DNA of 64,000 bases from Sphingomonas melonis (GTDB lineage: Bacteria; Pseudomonadota; Alphaproteobacteria; Sphingomonadales; Sphingomonadaceae), in contig NZ_JACCBY010000002.1 in assembly GCF_013409985.1 (NCBI RefSeq), positions 496,001-560,000 of the forward strand, given 5' to 3'. The translations under genes were made by a program, and so were the position numbers. Each line of letters opens with the position of its first letter. The first letter of the stretch is position 1. This document shows, one piece after another, positions 32,872-42,008 of the stretch. The notes under the pieces are model-generated. The model did not search any database. It was not told the origin of the DNA and worked only from the letters and a program-made list of their open reading frames with translations.

Positions 32872-35800
32872 ATGCGGTGGCGGTGGTGCTCCTTTGCTGT
32901 GGTTCTGGCGGGTGCGGCGTGCGGGTTGACGGGCTCGGCAGCGCGGCCCTCGTCTGCGCCTGCCGTCGCCGCACCGACGCGCGCTGCCGATGATCCGTGG
33001 GCAGCGGCCGCGGACCTGTTCTTCAAGGTCGCCGCGCGCGACGACGGCATCCCCGATGCCGGCCTGCCGCGTGCGGTGGCGCAGGACCGCGACGGCTTCA
33101 TCTGGCTCGGCACCGACGGCGGCCTGGCGCGCTGGGACGGCACCGGCTTCAAGACCTATTCGACCGAGCCGAGCGACGGTGCCGGCGCGCTGCCCGAACT
33201 GATGGTCAACACGCTGTTCACGGATCGCGCCGGCCGGCTGTGGCTGGGGATGAGCGCCGAGGGGCTGCTGTGGCGCGATCCGCTCACCGACACCTTCCAT
33301 CGCCCGCCCAACCGCACCCCGCTCGATCGCGCCCATGTCACCGCGATCACCGACGACGGCGGCGGCGGCCTGTGGGTCGGCAGCGAGGCCGGGCTGAGCC
33401 ATGTCCGCGGATCGGATCATCGTGCGACGCTGATCACCGGCCTGCCACCGGGGCGGGTCGGCGCGGTCCACCGCGATGCCGCCGGCCGGCTGTGGATCGC
33501 CGATGAAGGGCAGCTGTTCCGCCGCGACGCCGCCGGCCGCCTCACCGCGGTGCCGGTGCCGGGCGTGGTCGGGACGATCACCGCGCTCATCACCGACGGC
33601 TATGGCCGGCTGTGGATCACCACCAGCGGATCGGGCTTCCATGTCATCGCACCCGACGGCAGCATCCGCCACCTGCCGATCATCGTCGACGGCCATGCGC
33701 CGCCGATCAGCACGATCATCGATGCGGGGCACGGCATGCTGTGGGCCGCATCGCGCGCCGGCATCCTGATCATCGATCCGGCGACGCTGCGCATCCGCCG
33801 CCTGGCCCATGACCCGCAGCTGCCCGCCAGCCCGGCGGAGAACGGCCTCAACCACCTGATGCGCGACCGCTCCGGGCTGGTGTGGATCGTCGGCGATGCG
33901 ACGCTGAGCTATGTCGATCCGGCGCCGCGCCGCGTGCTCGGCCTCGTCAGCGCGTTGCGCCCCAGCCCGCGCCAGCAGCCCGACGTGGTCTGGTCGCTCG
34001 GCATCGCGCCCGACGGTGCGCTCTGGTACGGCTCGCCCGATATCCCCGCCTCGCGCATCGCCCCTGCCGGGGCGACCGGGCTGACACCGCCGCAGCGGCT
34101 GCCGGGCGCGCTTCGCAACGTCCAGTCCTTCACCTTCGCCGCCGATGCCGCCTATACCGCGGGCGAAAGCGGGCTGTTCCGCCTGTCGCTCGATGGCCGA
34201 CGCGCGCAGCGGCTGTCGGCGGAGTCCTGGTCGCGGGTGCTGATGCACGGGCCGCAGCTTTATGCCGGGAACGGCCTCGGCGTCGCATTGCTCGACACGC
34301 GCCGTCCGGGCGTGCCGCAGCGCCTGCCCTGGTCGAAATCGCTCACTGATTTGCGCGTCCGCTCGCTCGCCTTCACCCCCGACGGGCTGCTGTGGGTCGG
34401 CACGGCGCGCGGGCTCAACCGCGTCGACCTGGCCAGCGGCCGCGTCGTCGGCATCCGCCCGGGCGACGGCGGCGAGGCCGGGCTGAAGGCGAATTTCGTC
34501 GGCACCCTGCTCGCCGATCGCGAAGGCCGGCTGTGGGCGGGAACGATCGGCGGCGGCATCACCATCTTCGCGCGCCGCAACGGCGGCTGGCACGCCATCG
34601 CGCATCTCGGCCGGCGCGAGGGATTGCCGCACGACACCGTGGACAAGCTGCTGCTCGGCAGCGACGGCGCGATCTGGGCGAGCACCGATAGCGGCATCGC
34701 GCGGATCGATGCCGCCAGCCTGGCCGTCGCGCCGCTGCATGCCGCCGACGGCGTCCCCTTCACTGCCTATTGGACCGGCGCGGGCGGCACGCTCCCCGAC
34801 GGACGGCTGGTGTTCGCGGGCTTCGGCGGGTTGACGATGGTCGATCCGGCGGCGCCGTCGCGCGCGGCGGCGGACGTGCCGCTGCGCTTCACGTCGGTGC
34901 GCGGCAACGGCAAGGCGTTCATCCCGGTGCCCGGCCGGATGCTGACCATCGGATCGGGCGAGCGCAGCCTGACCGCCGAGTTCGCGCGGCTCGACTTCGC
35001 CGCGGCGCGTGACCAGGTCTATGTCTACCGGCTGTTCCCGCGCGAGACGAACTGGACGCGGGTCGACGCGCTGCACCGGATCGCGCGCTACACCAACCTG
35101 CCGCCGGGCCGGTCGACGCTGGTGGTCCGCGCGCTCGGCCCGGTCGATCGCGGCGGCACGCGCCTTCTCGGCACTCCGCTGACGCTGGATATCGACGTGC
35201 AGACGCGGTGGTTCGAAACCACCGTGTTCCGCATCGTCGGCGCCGCGACGATCGTCGCGATCCTGCTCGCGCTGCTCAACCTGCGGCTGCGCGCGGCGCG
35301 CCAGCGCGAGAAGCAGCTCGAACGGCTCGTCGAGCGGCGCACCGCCGAACTGCTCGTCAGCCAGTCCGAGCTGGAGAAGCTCGCCTATACCGACACGCTG
35401 ACCGGGCTCGGCAACCGGCGGCTGTATGGCGAGATGCTGAGCCGCCACCTGGGCGAGGCGCGGCATGCGCCGTTCGGGCTGCTGCTGATCGATCTCGACC
35501 GGTTCAAGCAGGTCAACGATGCGCTCGGCCACGATGTCGGCGACGCGCTGCTGGTCGAGGTCGCCGACCGGCTGAGCGCGACGATCCGCCAGCACGACAG
35601 CATCTTCCGCCTCGGCGGCGACGAGTTCGCGGTGATCATCGCCGGGCTCGACGGCAGGGGCGCGATCGACGAGACCTGCCGCCGGCTCTACGCCGCCTTT
35701 GCGACGCCGGTGACCGTCGGCCTCCACCGCCTGCATGTCGAACTCAGCATCGGCGCGGTCGTCGCGCGCGCGGAGGGGCTGTCGACCGAAGCGGTGTACA

Positions 35801-35883
35801 AGCTGGCCGACCTCGCGCTCTACGACGCCAAGCGCGCCGGCCGCGGCACCTGGCGCCTGTCGCCGAGCGACCCCGAGGCGTAG
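32872..35883 (+). CDS. membrane diguanylate cyclase with periplasmic beta-propeller sensor
   Basis: A 1003-residue c-di-GMP synthase. After a signal or anchor segment comes a long periplasmic two-propeller region built of repeated 'DRxGxLWxGT'-type blades (Reg_prop, about residues 60-670), then a Y_Y_Y-type beta domain (about 685-770), one membrane helix near 785-806, a short coiled coil, and a GGDEF domain. The active motif GGDEF is intact at 915-919. An RxxD inhibitory site (Arg906-Asp909) lies five residues upstream, so product inhibition is expected. This layout is well known in carbohydrate-sensing hybrid regulators of Bacteroidetes; here the output is c-di-GMP. The signal sensed is unknown. 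Confidence 0.92.
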   Translation: MRWRWCSFAVVLAGAACGLTGSAARPSSAPAVAAPTRAADDPWAAAADLFFKVAARDDGIPDAGLPRAVAQDRDGFIWLGTDGGLARWDGTGFKTYSTEPSDGAGALPELMVNTLFTDRAGRLWLGMSAEGLLWRDPLTDTFHRPPNRTPLDRAHVTAITDDGGGGLWVGSEAGLSHVRGSDHRATLITGLPPGRVGAVHRDAAGRLWIADEGQLFRRDAAGRLTAVPVPGVVGTITALITDGYGRLWITTSGSGFHVIAPDGSIRHLPIIVDGHAPPISTIIDAGHGMLWAASRAGILIIDPATLRIRRLAHDPQLPASPAENGLNHLMRDRSGLVWIVGDATLSYVDPAPRRVLGLVSALRPSPRQQPDVVWSLGIAPDGALWYGSPDIPASRIAPAGATGLTPPQRLPGALRNVQSFTFAADAAYTAGESGLFRLSLDGRRAQRLSAESWSRVLMHGPQLYAGNGLGVALLDTRRPGVPQRLPWSKSLTDLRVRSLAFTPDGLLWVGTARGLNRVDLASGRVVGIRPGDGGEAGLKANFVGTLLADREGRLWAGTIGGGITIFARRNGGWHAIAHLGRREGLPHDTVDKLLLGSDGAIWASTDSGIARIDAASLAVAPLHAADGVPFTAYWTGAGGTLPDGRLVFAGFGGLTMVDPAAPSRAAADVPLRFTSVRGNGKAFIPVPGRMLTIGSGERSLTAEFARLDFAAARDQVYVYRLFPRETNWTRVDALHRIARYTNLPPGRSTLVVRALGPVDRGGTRLLGTPLTLDIDVQTRWFETTVFRIVGAATIVAILLALLNLRLRAARQREKQLERLVERRTAELLVSQSELEKLAYTDTLTGLGNRRLYGEMLSRHLGEARHAPFGLLLIDLDRFKQVNDALGHDVGDALLVEVADRLSATIRQHDSIFRLGGDEFAVIIAGLDGRGAIDETCRRLYAAFATPVTVGLHRLHVELSIGAVVARAEGLSTEAVYKLADLALYDAKRAGRGTWRLSPSDPEA

Positions 35884-35912
35884 ACAGGCGCGGCGAGCGG
35901 CGCAACGGGGTG

Positions 35913-35937
35913 GGCGCGGAGGTATGACCTCCACGCC
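35913..35937 (+). terminator. hairpin after the diguanylate cyclase gene
   Basis: An 11-bp stem with one mismatch (35913-35923 with 35927-35937) and loop ATG, 30 nt after the stop. A short run, ATCTTT, occurs further on, but no classical U-tract follows directly. Probably a terminator. Confidence 0.5.
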
Positions 35938-36022
35938 GCCCGCAGCTCACATCTTTAAGGCGTGGGACACAGCGTTACACGGTCTCTAGCAACACGTCTC
36001 CGCGTGGCCACTGACCCAGCAG

Positions 36023-36042
36023 GCTCCTGCCGAGGCAGGAGC
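36023..36042. terminator. perfect GC hairpin between convergent genes
   Basis: GCTCCTGCC (36023-36031) and its exact complement (36034-36042) are separated by GA. It lies 38 nt beyond the stop of the minus-strand SMP-30 gene and 139 nt after the diguanylate cyclase stop. It has no T-run; it may serve either transcript. Confidence 0.45.
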
Positions 36043-36080
36043 GAAGAGACCGACCCAACTGCGGCTAAGCACGCCAGGCC

Positions 36081-37154
36081 TTACCCCTGCCAGCCGGGCC
36101 GGAGCGCCAGGCGCAGGATACGGTCATTCGCGGTCATGTAGAGCGCGCGACCACTCTCGCCGAACGCGCAATTGGCGATCGGAGCGCCGCTTTCGACGAT
36201 GCCGAGCGGCTCCGCCTCGGGCGTCATGAACATCATCCCGCCAGGCACCGAACAAACCAGCGTTCCGTCGCGCGCCACCTTCATGCCGTCGGGCAGGCCA
36301 GCCCCGCCGGCTTCCTTCATCGTCTTGGCATCAAACAGCATGCGCCCCGCTCCCGGACGGCCGTCAGGATCGAGATCGTAGGCCATGATCCGCGGCGCGG
36401 CCTCGTCGGAGACGGAGACGTAGAGCCGCCGCTCGTCGGGGGACAGCGCGATGCCGTTGGGACCGGTCAGGCCGCCTTCGATCAGCGTGACCTTTCCGTC
36501 CGGGTGTAATCGATAGACGCCGTTGACCGATTGCTCCTTGAGCGGCGATTTATCGTAACCGATGAGGCCATAGGGCGGATCGGTGAACCAGATGCTGCCG
36601 TCGCGGGCGACATGCATGTCATTGCAACTGTTGAAGCGTTTGCCGTCATAGTGGTCGGCGAGGACCGTGCGCTTCTTGGTGGTGAGATCAAGCCGGTCAA
36701 TGCTGCGTCCGCCGCTATTGGCGATCAGTAGATGCCCGTTTCGGTCGAGCGCCAAGCCGTTCGATCCGGCTTCGCGGACCAGCTTGGGATCCGTCCCGAC
36801 CGCCCCCGATGGGCTTAGAAATCGCGTCAAACCGCGGCCGCGCTGCCAGCGCCAGATAAGATTCTCTTTCGGGTCGGAGAAGAGAAGATAATCCCCTGCC
36901 GGTACCCACACGGGTCCTTCGGCCCAAGTGATGCCGGTCGCGATCACCTCGGGCTGCGTACCCGGCACGATCATGCGGTCAAGCGCTGGCGCGAGGCGGC
37001 GCAGGCGCGGTGCCTGCGGCGTCTGTGCGCGAGCTCCGGTGGCGAGCAGGGCAAGCCCACCGGCTAGAACGATGCGACGATCCGGGCGCATCATCCCGGT
37101 GTCACCCGGGCAGTGCGCGCGCGCGTCAGCGTCGGGATAGGACGATCTCGGCAT
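36081..37154 (-). CDS. exported SMP-30/gluconolactonase-family protein
   Basis: A six-bladed propeller lactonase of the SMP-30/gluconolaconase/LRE family. Markers are 'EGPVWVPAGDYLLFSDP', 'GSNGLALDRNGHLLIANSGGRSI', 'NDMHVARDGSIWFTDPPYG' and 'GPNGIALSPDERRLYVSVSD', which carry the metal-binding and catalytic residues of the family. It would hydrolyse sugar lactones in the periplasm. The ATG at 37154 has GGAG 8 nt upstream and gives 357 residues. Internal ATGs at 37094/37091 would start closer to the hydrophobic signal (RRIVLAGGLALLATGARAQ) and may be the true start. It borders the degraded IS region upstream. Confidence 0.85.
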   Translation of the reverse strand: MPRSSYPDADARAHCPGDTGMMRPDRRIVLAGGLALLATGARAQTPQAPRLRRLAPALDRMIVPGTQPEVIATGITWAEGPVWVPAGDYLLFSDPKENLIWRWQRGRGLTRFLSPSGAVGTDPKLVREAGSNGLALDRNGHLLIANSGGRSIDRLDLTTKKRTVLADHYDGKRFNSCNDMHVARDGSIWFTDPPYGLIGYDKSPLKEQSVNGVYRLHPDGKVTLIEGGLTGPNGIALSPDERRLYVSVSDEAAPRIMAYDLDPDGRPGAGRMLFDAKTMKEAGGAGLPDGMKVARDGTLVCSVPGGMMFMTPEAEPLGIVESGAPIANCAFGESGRALYMTANDRILRLALRPGWQG

Positions 37155-37871
37155 TGTATCAGCTCCAGTTTAACAGGTCGGGTGCGGTGAAGTCGCCCAA
37201 CGGGAGGATGTGACTAGATAGACGGCAGGTCGTGCCGACAGCGCTGCGATTGATGCCGCTCGTTGGCTCGCCGGATTGGATCGCCGCGGTATCGAAGAAG
37301 AGCAGCGGTGTCTGTAGGATGTCCAACGCCTTTGGTTTGCAGGCTCTGCGCCAAGATCACGACATCATCGGAGCAGTGAAAATGGGCCCGAACCCTCTTT
37401 CTTGACAGCAGCGCCAGACGTAAGTGCCCCGATACCATGCCCCGCTCTCTGGGCGTGTTCCGTCGCCCCTACCCTTTATAGCACGTCGGCGCCCTCTTTG
37501 GTTAACACCTGAACGTCTGTCGGTTGGCTAGCCCGACCAAAGTCGATGCCGGCTGGGCCGGCTCGGCAGTCACCTCCTGTGAAAGCGAATGACAGCACTA
37601 GGAGATTTTGGCTCGCGCCGACGCGCGGAAACGCAGAGGTATATTATGCAGCACAGCGTGTTCCTGTCACCGGCAGCATTTGGCGGGAAAAAAAACAGCG
37701 CAAAACCTCTCCCTCTCCGCGTCTAGCGCGCCGCCCGTTTCTCGTATCCGGGCAGCGGCCGATCTAAACGTCCAAGTGCCTTGGCATTACTTGGGCGGAC
37801 AAGTGATTTTCGAGATTCCGCTGGGGCTGATTGTATGGTTAATGGGGAGCCAGCTTTAGCCCGGGCTTGCG
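37155..37871. other. 717-bp region with no recognisable gene, part of a degraded segment
   Basis: Base composition by eye is lower in GC than the flanks, and the short open frames here have no ribosome sites, no family resemblance and no codon pattern like the neighbours. Together with the transposase remnants that follow, it reads as decayed horizontally acquired DNA. I could not find the outer terminal repeat of an insertion sequence by eye. Confidence 0.4.
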
Positions 37872-38481
37872 ATGGGTAATGAGTGGCAGGCGGATCGTAC
37901 GCGTTGGCTTGCCCCGTATCTGCAGCGGGTGGGTAACATGGCGCGAAATCGAATGTGTCCGACGCACGTCGCCGGCCTGATCGGGCCGGACGATCGAAAA
38001 AGCATTCAGCCCAACGCGATCGCTTATGACCAGCTCCATCATCTCAGCGTGCCCGGCCGGTAGGACAGCAACCCGCTAAAAGGTACCTTGTGAAGCCACA
38101 CAGGCACTTGTCGGCGGCAACGAGGCCTGGCCGATCATCGACGGACACCTTGCCGAAGAAGTCAAGGCGTCCGTCTGCGTCGTGCCCCAATATGCCACGG
38201 CGCTGGACAAGATCGCGAACTGTCAGAAGCTGGTATTGGTGACGCTGGCCTCGGACGAAGGTCTGCACATGCTAAGCTTGCGGCTTGTTCCTGCCGAAAG
38301 CTGGATGAGCGATGCTGCGCGCAGGGACAAGGCCAGCGTGCCAGCCCCCGTGCGGGAATACCGCACGGGGCCAGACGCGATCGAGGAGATCGATCGTGTT
38401 GTCACTGCCGGGGTGCGCTTCTGCTGCGTGCTCGCAAATACCGGTTATGGCCTGTCTGTTCCCTCGATACGGCAACGGCTG
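37872..38481 (+). pseudogene. IS701-family transposase remnant (N-terminal part, frameshifted)
   Basis: The first frame (37872-38063) reads '...RWLAPYLQRVGNMARNRMCPTHVAGLIGP' and 'DDRKSIQPNAIAYDQLHHL', closely like the N-terminus of IS701-type transposases. It ends at a TAG. A second frame, open from 38080, continues with 'QALVGGNEAWPIIDGHLAEE', 'VVPQYATALDKIANCQKLV', 'LRLVPAESWMSDAARRDKA', 'AIEEIDRVVTAGVRFCCVLA' and 'GYGLSVPSIRQRL'. In these proteins the corresponding words are EAWLIIDDTALPKKG, PQYA..LGK.ANCQ and VLADAGYG. The DDE catalytic region beyond this point is gone. The match is from memory of the family, but it is extensive. Confidence 0.8.
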
Positions 38482-38485
38482 AAAT

Positions 38486-38620
38486 CGCGGCCGCCACCTG
38501 GTCGAGAACGCCTTCTGTCGCTTCAAGAATCTTCACCACGTGGCCACTCGCTACGACAAACTCGCGACCAACTTCCTACCAGCCGTAGCCATTGTAATCG
38601 TGCTCGCCTTCCAGCGCTGA
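38486..38620 (+). pseudogene. IS5-family transposase C-terminal remnant
   Basis: In a frame different from the IS701-like fragment, this segment reads 'RHLVENAFCRFKNLHHVATRYDKLATNFL' in two overlapping parts and ends 'AIVIVLAFQR' at a TGA (38618-38620). This is the characteristic end of IS5-family transposases (HLVENAFCRLK...ATRYDKLARNFL). A stop at 38480-38482 closes the frame upstream, so only about 45 codons remain. It is fused directly to the IS701-like remnant and stops 13 bp from the glpD stop codon. Confidence 0.8.
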
Positions 38621-38633
38621 TTGAGGCTCCACT

Positions 38634-40115
38634 CTAGGCAAGATAGGCCGCAAGCCGGTCCGCCGTGCCGGGCGGTACGTGCAGGCCGAGCTTGCTGCGC
38701 CGCCACAGCACGTCCTCGGCGGTGCGCGCCCATTCCTGCGCGACGAGATAGTCGACCTCGCCGGTGTACAGACCGCCGCCGAGATCCTGGCCGAGATCGC
38801 GGTCGAGGATCACAGTCGCGCGCGTGCCGTAGGCGTGCGCCAGCCGGCGCAGCAGATCGCGCGACATTTCGGGATAGCGCTGCTGCAGGTCCGCCAGAAA
38901 GCGCGCGAAGTCGCCGTGCGGCATGTCGCCGCCGGGCAGCGCCGCGCCCGCGGTCCATGCCGGGGCGCTGATCCCCAGCAGCGGCGCGAGATCGCGCAGC
39001 GCATGTTCGGCGAGCTTGCGGTAGGTGGTGATCTTGCCGCCATAGACGCTGAGCATCGGCGCGCGCCCCTCGCCCGCGTCGAGGTCGAGGACGTAGTCGC
39101 GCGTCACCGCCGAGGCGTTCGCCGCCCGGTCGTCGTAGAGCGGCCGGATGCCGGCGTAGCTCCACACGATATCGGCCTCCCCAACCCGATGCTCGAAATA
39201 GCGGTTGATCGTGTCGAGCAGGTAGCGCGTCTCCGCCGGCCCGATCGCCGCGCGGGCCGGCGGATCGGTCCAGGGCTCGTCCGTCGTCCCGACCAGGGTG
39301 AACCGCCCCTCGTAGGGAATGGCGAAGACGATGCGGCGATCCGCATTCTGCAACATGAAGGCATGGTCGCCCTCGTAGAGCTGCGGCACGACGATATGGC
39401 TGCCCTTGACCAGCCGCACGCCGCGGTCGTTGCGCCCGCCGGCGGTACGCCCGAGCACGTCGGCGACCCACGGCCCCGCCGCATTGACCAGCGCGCGGGC
39501 AGTCACCATGCGGACATGGCCGTCCTTGTCGGCGATCTCGGCGATCCAGTGGCCGGTGCCGCGCTCGGCGCCGACCAGCTTCGTCCGGGTGGCGATCGTC
39601 GCGCCGCGCTCCGCCGCGTCGCGCGCGTTGAGCACGACGAGCCGGCTGTCCTCGACCCAGCAATCCGAATAGACGAACGCCTTGCCCGTCCGCGGCGCCA
39701 GCCCCTGCCCCAGCGGCGAGCGGGCCAGCGCGACGGTCTCCGTCCCCGGCAGGGTCTTGCGGCCGCCGAGATGGTCGTAGAGGAACAGCCCCATCCGCAC
39801 CATCCAGGCCGGTCGCGGCGAATGGGTCTGCGGCAAGACGAAGCGCAACGGCCAGATGATGTGCGGTGCCATGCGCCACAATCGCTCACGCTCGATCAGC
39901 GCCTCGCGCACCAGCCGGATCTCGCCATATTCAAGGTAGCGCAGCCCGCCGTGGATCAGCTTGGTCGAGGCGGAGGAGGTATGGCCGGCGAGATCGTCCT
40001 GCTCGACCAGCAACACCGACAGGCCCCGTCCCGCGGCATCGCGCGCGATGCCGGTGCCGTTGATGCCGCCGCCGACGACCAGCACGTCGACACTCTCGCC
40101 TGCCCCCCGCTCCAT
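38634..40115 (-). CDS. glpD: glycerol-3-phosphate dehydrogenase (FAD), aerobic
   Basis: A 493-residue membrane-associated flavoprotein oxidising glycerol-3-phosphate to dihydroxyacetone phosphate and feeding electrons to quinone. The FAD motif 'VLVVGGGINGTGIARDAA' is at residues 11-28. The family signature 'STKLIHGGLRYLE' follows, with 'GVRLVKGSHIVVP' and 'YGGKITTYRKLAEH' further on. The ATG at 40115 with AAGGA upstream fits this N-terminus. It is divergent from glpK across 103 bp. Its 3' end lies against the IS remnants but the coding sequence appears complete. Confidence 0.95.
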   Translation of the reverse strand: MERGAGESVDVLVVGGGINGTGIARDAAGRGLSVLLVEQDDLAGHTSSASTKLIHGGLRYLEYGEIRLVREALIERERLWRMAPHIIWPLRFVLPQTHSPRPAWMVRMGLFLYDHLGGRKTLPGTETVALARSPLGQGLAPRTGKAFVYSDCWVEDSRLVVLNARDAAERGATIATRTKLVGAERGTGHWIAEIADKDGHVRMVTARALVNAAGPWVADVLGRTAGGRNDRGVRLVKGSHIVVPQLYEGDHAFMLQNADRRIVFAIPYEGRFTLVGTTDEPWTDPPARAAIGPAETRYLLDTINRYFEHRVGEADIVWSYAGIRPLYDDRAANASAVTRDYVLDLDAGEGRAPMLSVYGGKITTYRKLAEHALRDLAPLLGISAPAWTAGAALPGGDMPHGDFARFLADLQQRYPEMSRDLLRRLAHAYGTRATVILDRDLGQDLGGGLYTGEVDYLVAQEWARTAEDVLWRRSKLGLHVPPGTADRLAAYLA

Positions 40116-40218
40116 CCTCAAAATCCTTCGCTTTTGCTGCGATCGCGCATAGCCTGTTCGCCGCCAGATCGAAACGTTCGCGCTCCGGCCGCAGCGTGAC
40201 AGTAACCGGAGGGATCGC

Positions 40219-41712
40219 TTGGCCAAGACGCATATTCTGGTCATCGATCAGGGCACGACCTCGACGCGCAGCATCGTCTTCGACGGCGAGGCGCGCCGCG
40301 TCGGCATCGCCCAGGCCGAGTTCGCCCAACATTATCCCGAACCCGGCTGGGTCGAGCACGATCCCGAAGACATCTGGCGCGATGCACGCGCCACCGCCCG
40401 CGCGGCGCTGGCGAACAGCGGCCTTGCCGCTGCGGACCTCGCCGCGATCGGCATCACCAACCAGCGCGAGACCGCCGTCGTCTGGGACCGCGCCACCGGC
40501 GTGCCGATCCACCGCGCGATCGTCTGGCAGGACCGCCGCGGCGCGGCGCGCTGCCAGCACCTCAAGGACGATGGCGCCGAGGATCTGGTCCGCGCCCGCA
40601 CCGGGCTGCTGATCGACCCCTATTTCTCCGCGACCAAGATCGCCTGGCTGCTCGATCACGTCGCGGGCGCGCGCGACCGGGCCGAGCGCGGTGAACTCGC
40701 CTTCGGCACGATCGACTCCTTCCTGCTCTGGCGGCTCACCGGCGGTGCCGTGCATGCGACCGACATCACCAATGCGTCGCGCACGATGCTCTACGACATC
40801 CACCGCCAATGCTGGGATGCCGAGCTATGCCGGTTACTGCGCGTGCCGGAGGCGATGCTGCCGCAGGTCCACGATAATGCGCATCTCTACGGCGCCACCG
40901 TGCCCGATCTGCTCGGCGCGGCGGTGCCCGTCGCGGGGATCGCCGGCGACCAGCAGGCGGCGCTGTTCGGACAGGCGTGTTTCGCGCCCGGCATGGCCAA
41001 GTCGACCTATGGCACCGGCTGTTTCATGCTGCTGAACACCGGCACGGAGGCGGTCGCGTCGCAGCATCGCCTGCTCACCACCCCCGCCTATCGGCTCGAC
41101 GGCCGCACCGTCTATGCGCTGGAAGGCTCGATCTTCGTCGCCGGCGCGGCGGTGAAATGGCTGCGCGACGGCATCGGGGTCATCACCCACGCCAGCCAGA
41201 CCGACGACCTCGCCACCCGCGTTCCCGACAACCACGGCGTCTATATGGTCCCCGCCTTCACCGGCCTCGGCGCACCGCATTGGGACCCGGAGGCGCGTGG
41301 CGCGATCTATGGCCTGACGCTCGGCGCCGGGGCGGCGCATCTCGCCCGCGCCGCCTTGGAGGCGGTGGCGTTCCAGACGATGGACCTTGCCGAGGCGATG
41401 GCGGCAGACGGCGGCGGCCATCCGGCGATCCTGCGCGTCGATGGCGGCATGGCGGCGAACGACTGGCTGTGCGGCTTCCTCGCCGACATGATCGATACGC
41501 CGGTCGAGCGCCCCGCCGATCTGGAGACGACGGCACGCGGCGCGGCCTTTCATGCCGGGCTGGCGACGGGCGTCTGGTCGGGGCTCGACCACCTCTCGCG
41601 CTTGTGGTCGCGGGATCGCTGCTTCGAGCCCACCATGACCGCCGAGGAGCGCGCGCCGCTCGCCGCCGGCTGGCACGATGCGGTGCGGCGCACGCTTGGC
41701 CCACGCGGCTGA
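40219..41712 (+). CDS. glpK: glycerol kinase
   Basis: A 497-residue FGGY-family kinase that phosphorylates glycerol. Signatures are '[15 protein letters not shown]' at residue 8, '[28 protein letters not shown]', '[15 protein letters not shown]', '[12 protein letters not shown]'-like '[12 protein letters not shown]' and '[19 protein letters not shown]'. Translation starts at TTG (40219); no ATG or GTG fits, and GGAGG lies 6 nt upstream, so the rare start seems real. Paired with glpD it allows use of glycerol. No glpF facilitator or glp repressor is in the neighbourhood. Confidence 0.95.
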   Translation: MAKTHILVIDQGTTSTRSIVFDGEARRVGIAQAEFAQHYPEPGWVEHDPEDIWRDARATARAALANSGLAAADLAAIGITNQRETAVVWDRATGVPIHRAIVWQDRRGAARCQHLKDDGAEDLVRARTGLLIDPYFSATKIAWLLDHVAGARDRAERGELAFGTIDSFLLWRLTGGAVHATDITNASRTMLYDIHRQCWDAELCRLLRVPEAMLPQVHDNAHLYGATVPDLLGAAVPVAGIAGDQQAALFGQACFAPGMAKSTYGTGCFMLLNTGTEAVASQHRLLTTPAYRLDGRTVYALEGSIFVAGAAVKWLRDGIGVITHASQTDDLATRVPDNHGVYMVPAFTGLGAPHWDPEARGAIYGLTLGAGAAHLARAALEAVAFQTMDLAEAMAADGGGHPAILRVDGGMAANDWLCGFLADMIDTPVERPADLETTARGAAFHAGLATGVWSGLDHLSRLWSRDRCFEPTMTAEERAPLAAGWHDAVRRTLGPRG

Positions 41713-41727
41713 TGCGATGGCGGTGCC

Positions 41728-41744
41728 GATCTGTCCGACAGATC
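41728..41744. promoter_or_regulatory. perfect 7-3-7 palindrome after glpK
   Basis: GATCTGT, CCG, ACAGATC. It lies 16 nt past the glpK stop and 265 nt before the GFOR-like gene. It could be a small terminator stem or an operator. Nothing else is recognisable in the 296-bp gap 41713-42008. Confidence 0.35.
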
Positions 41745-42008
41745 ATCGTGGGCCGCACGTTAGCGGCAGCAAGTTTCGCAAATATCACGACAATCCCGCT
41801 TGAGTCTGTCCGACCGCTTCGCCTACCACCATGGCTGCCGTGATTCGCGGCACCGACAGATCGCCCGTCGCGGCGGCGCAGGACGGGGAGGATGAGGCGA
41901 TGATCGGAACGCTTGCTAATTGCATCCCGCCGTCGATGCGTCGACCGTCGTCGATCGCCCCGGCCGCGCCGTTCCGCGTGCCGGCCCTCCTGCCCATCGG
42001 AGCCTGAC

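Noticed and set aside
32845-35934. 1029-codon minus-strand frame opposite the diguanylate cyclase gene
   Set aside because: It is a shadow of the high-GC plus-strand gene, which has intact GGDEF and propeller motifs; the antisense product has no recognisable fold or start signal.
37546-37767. 73-codon frame in the degraded region before the transposase remnants
   Set aside because: No ribosome site, no family resemblance, and it ends in a mixed low-complexity stretch; it is more likely noise in decayed DNA.
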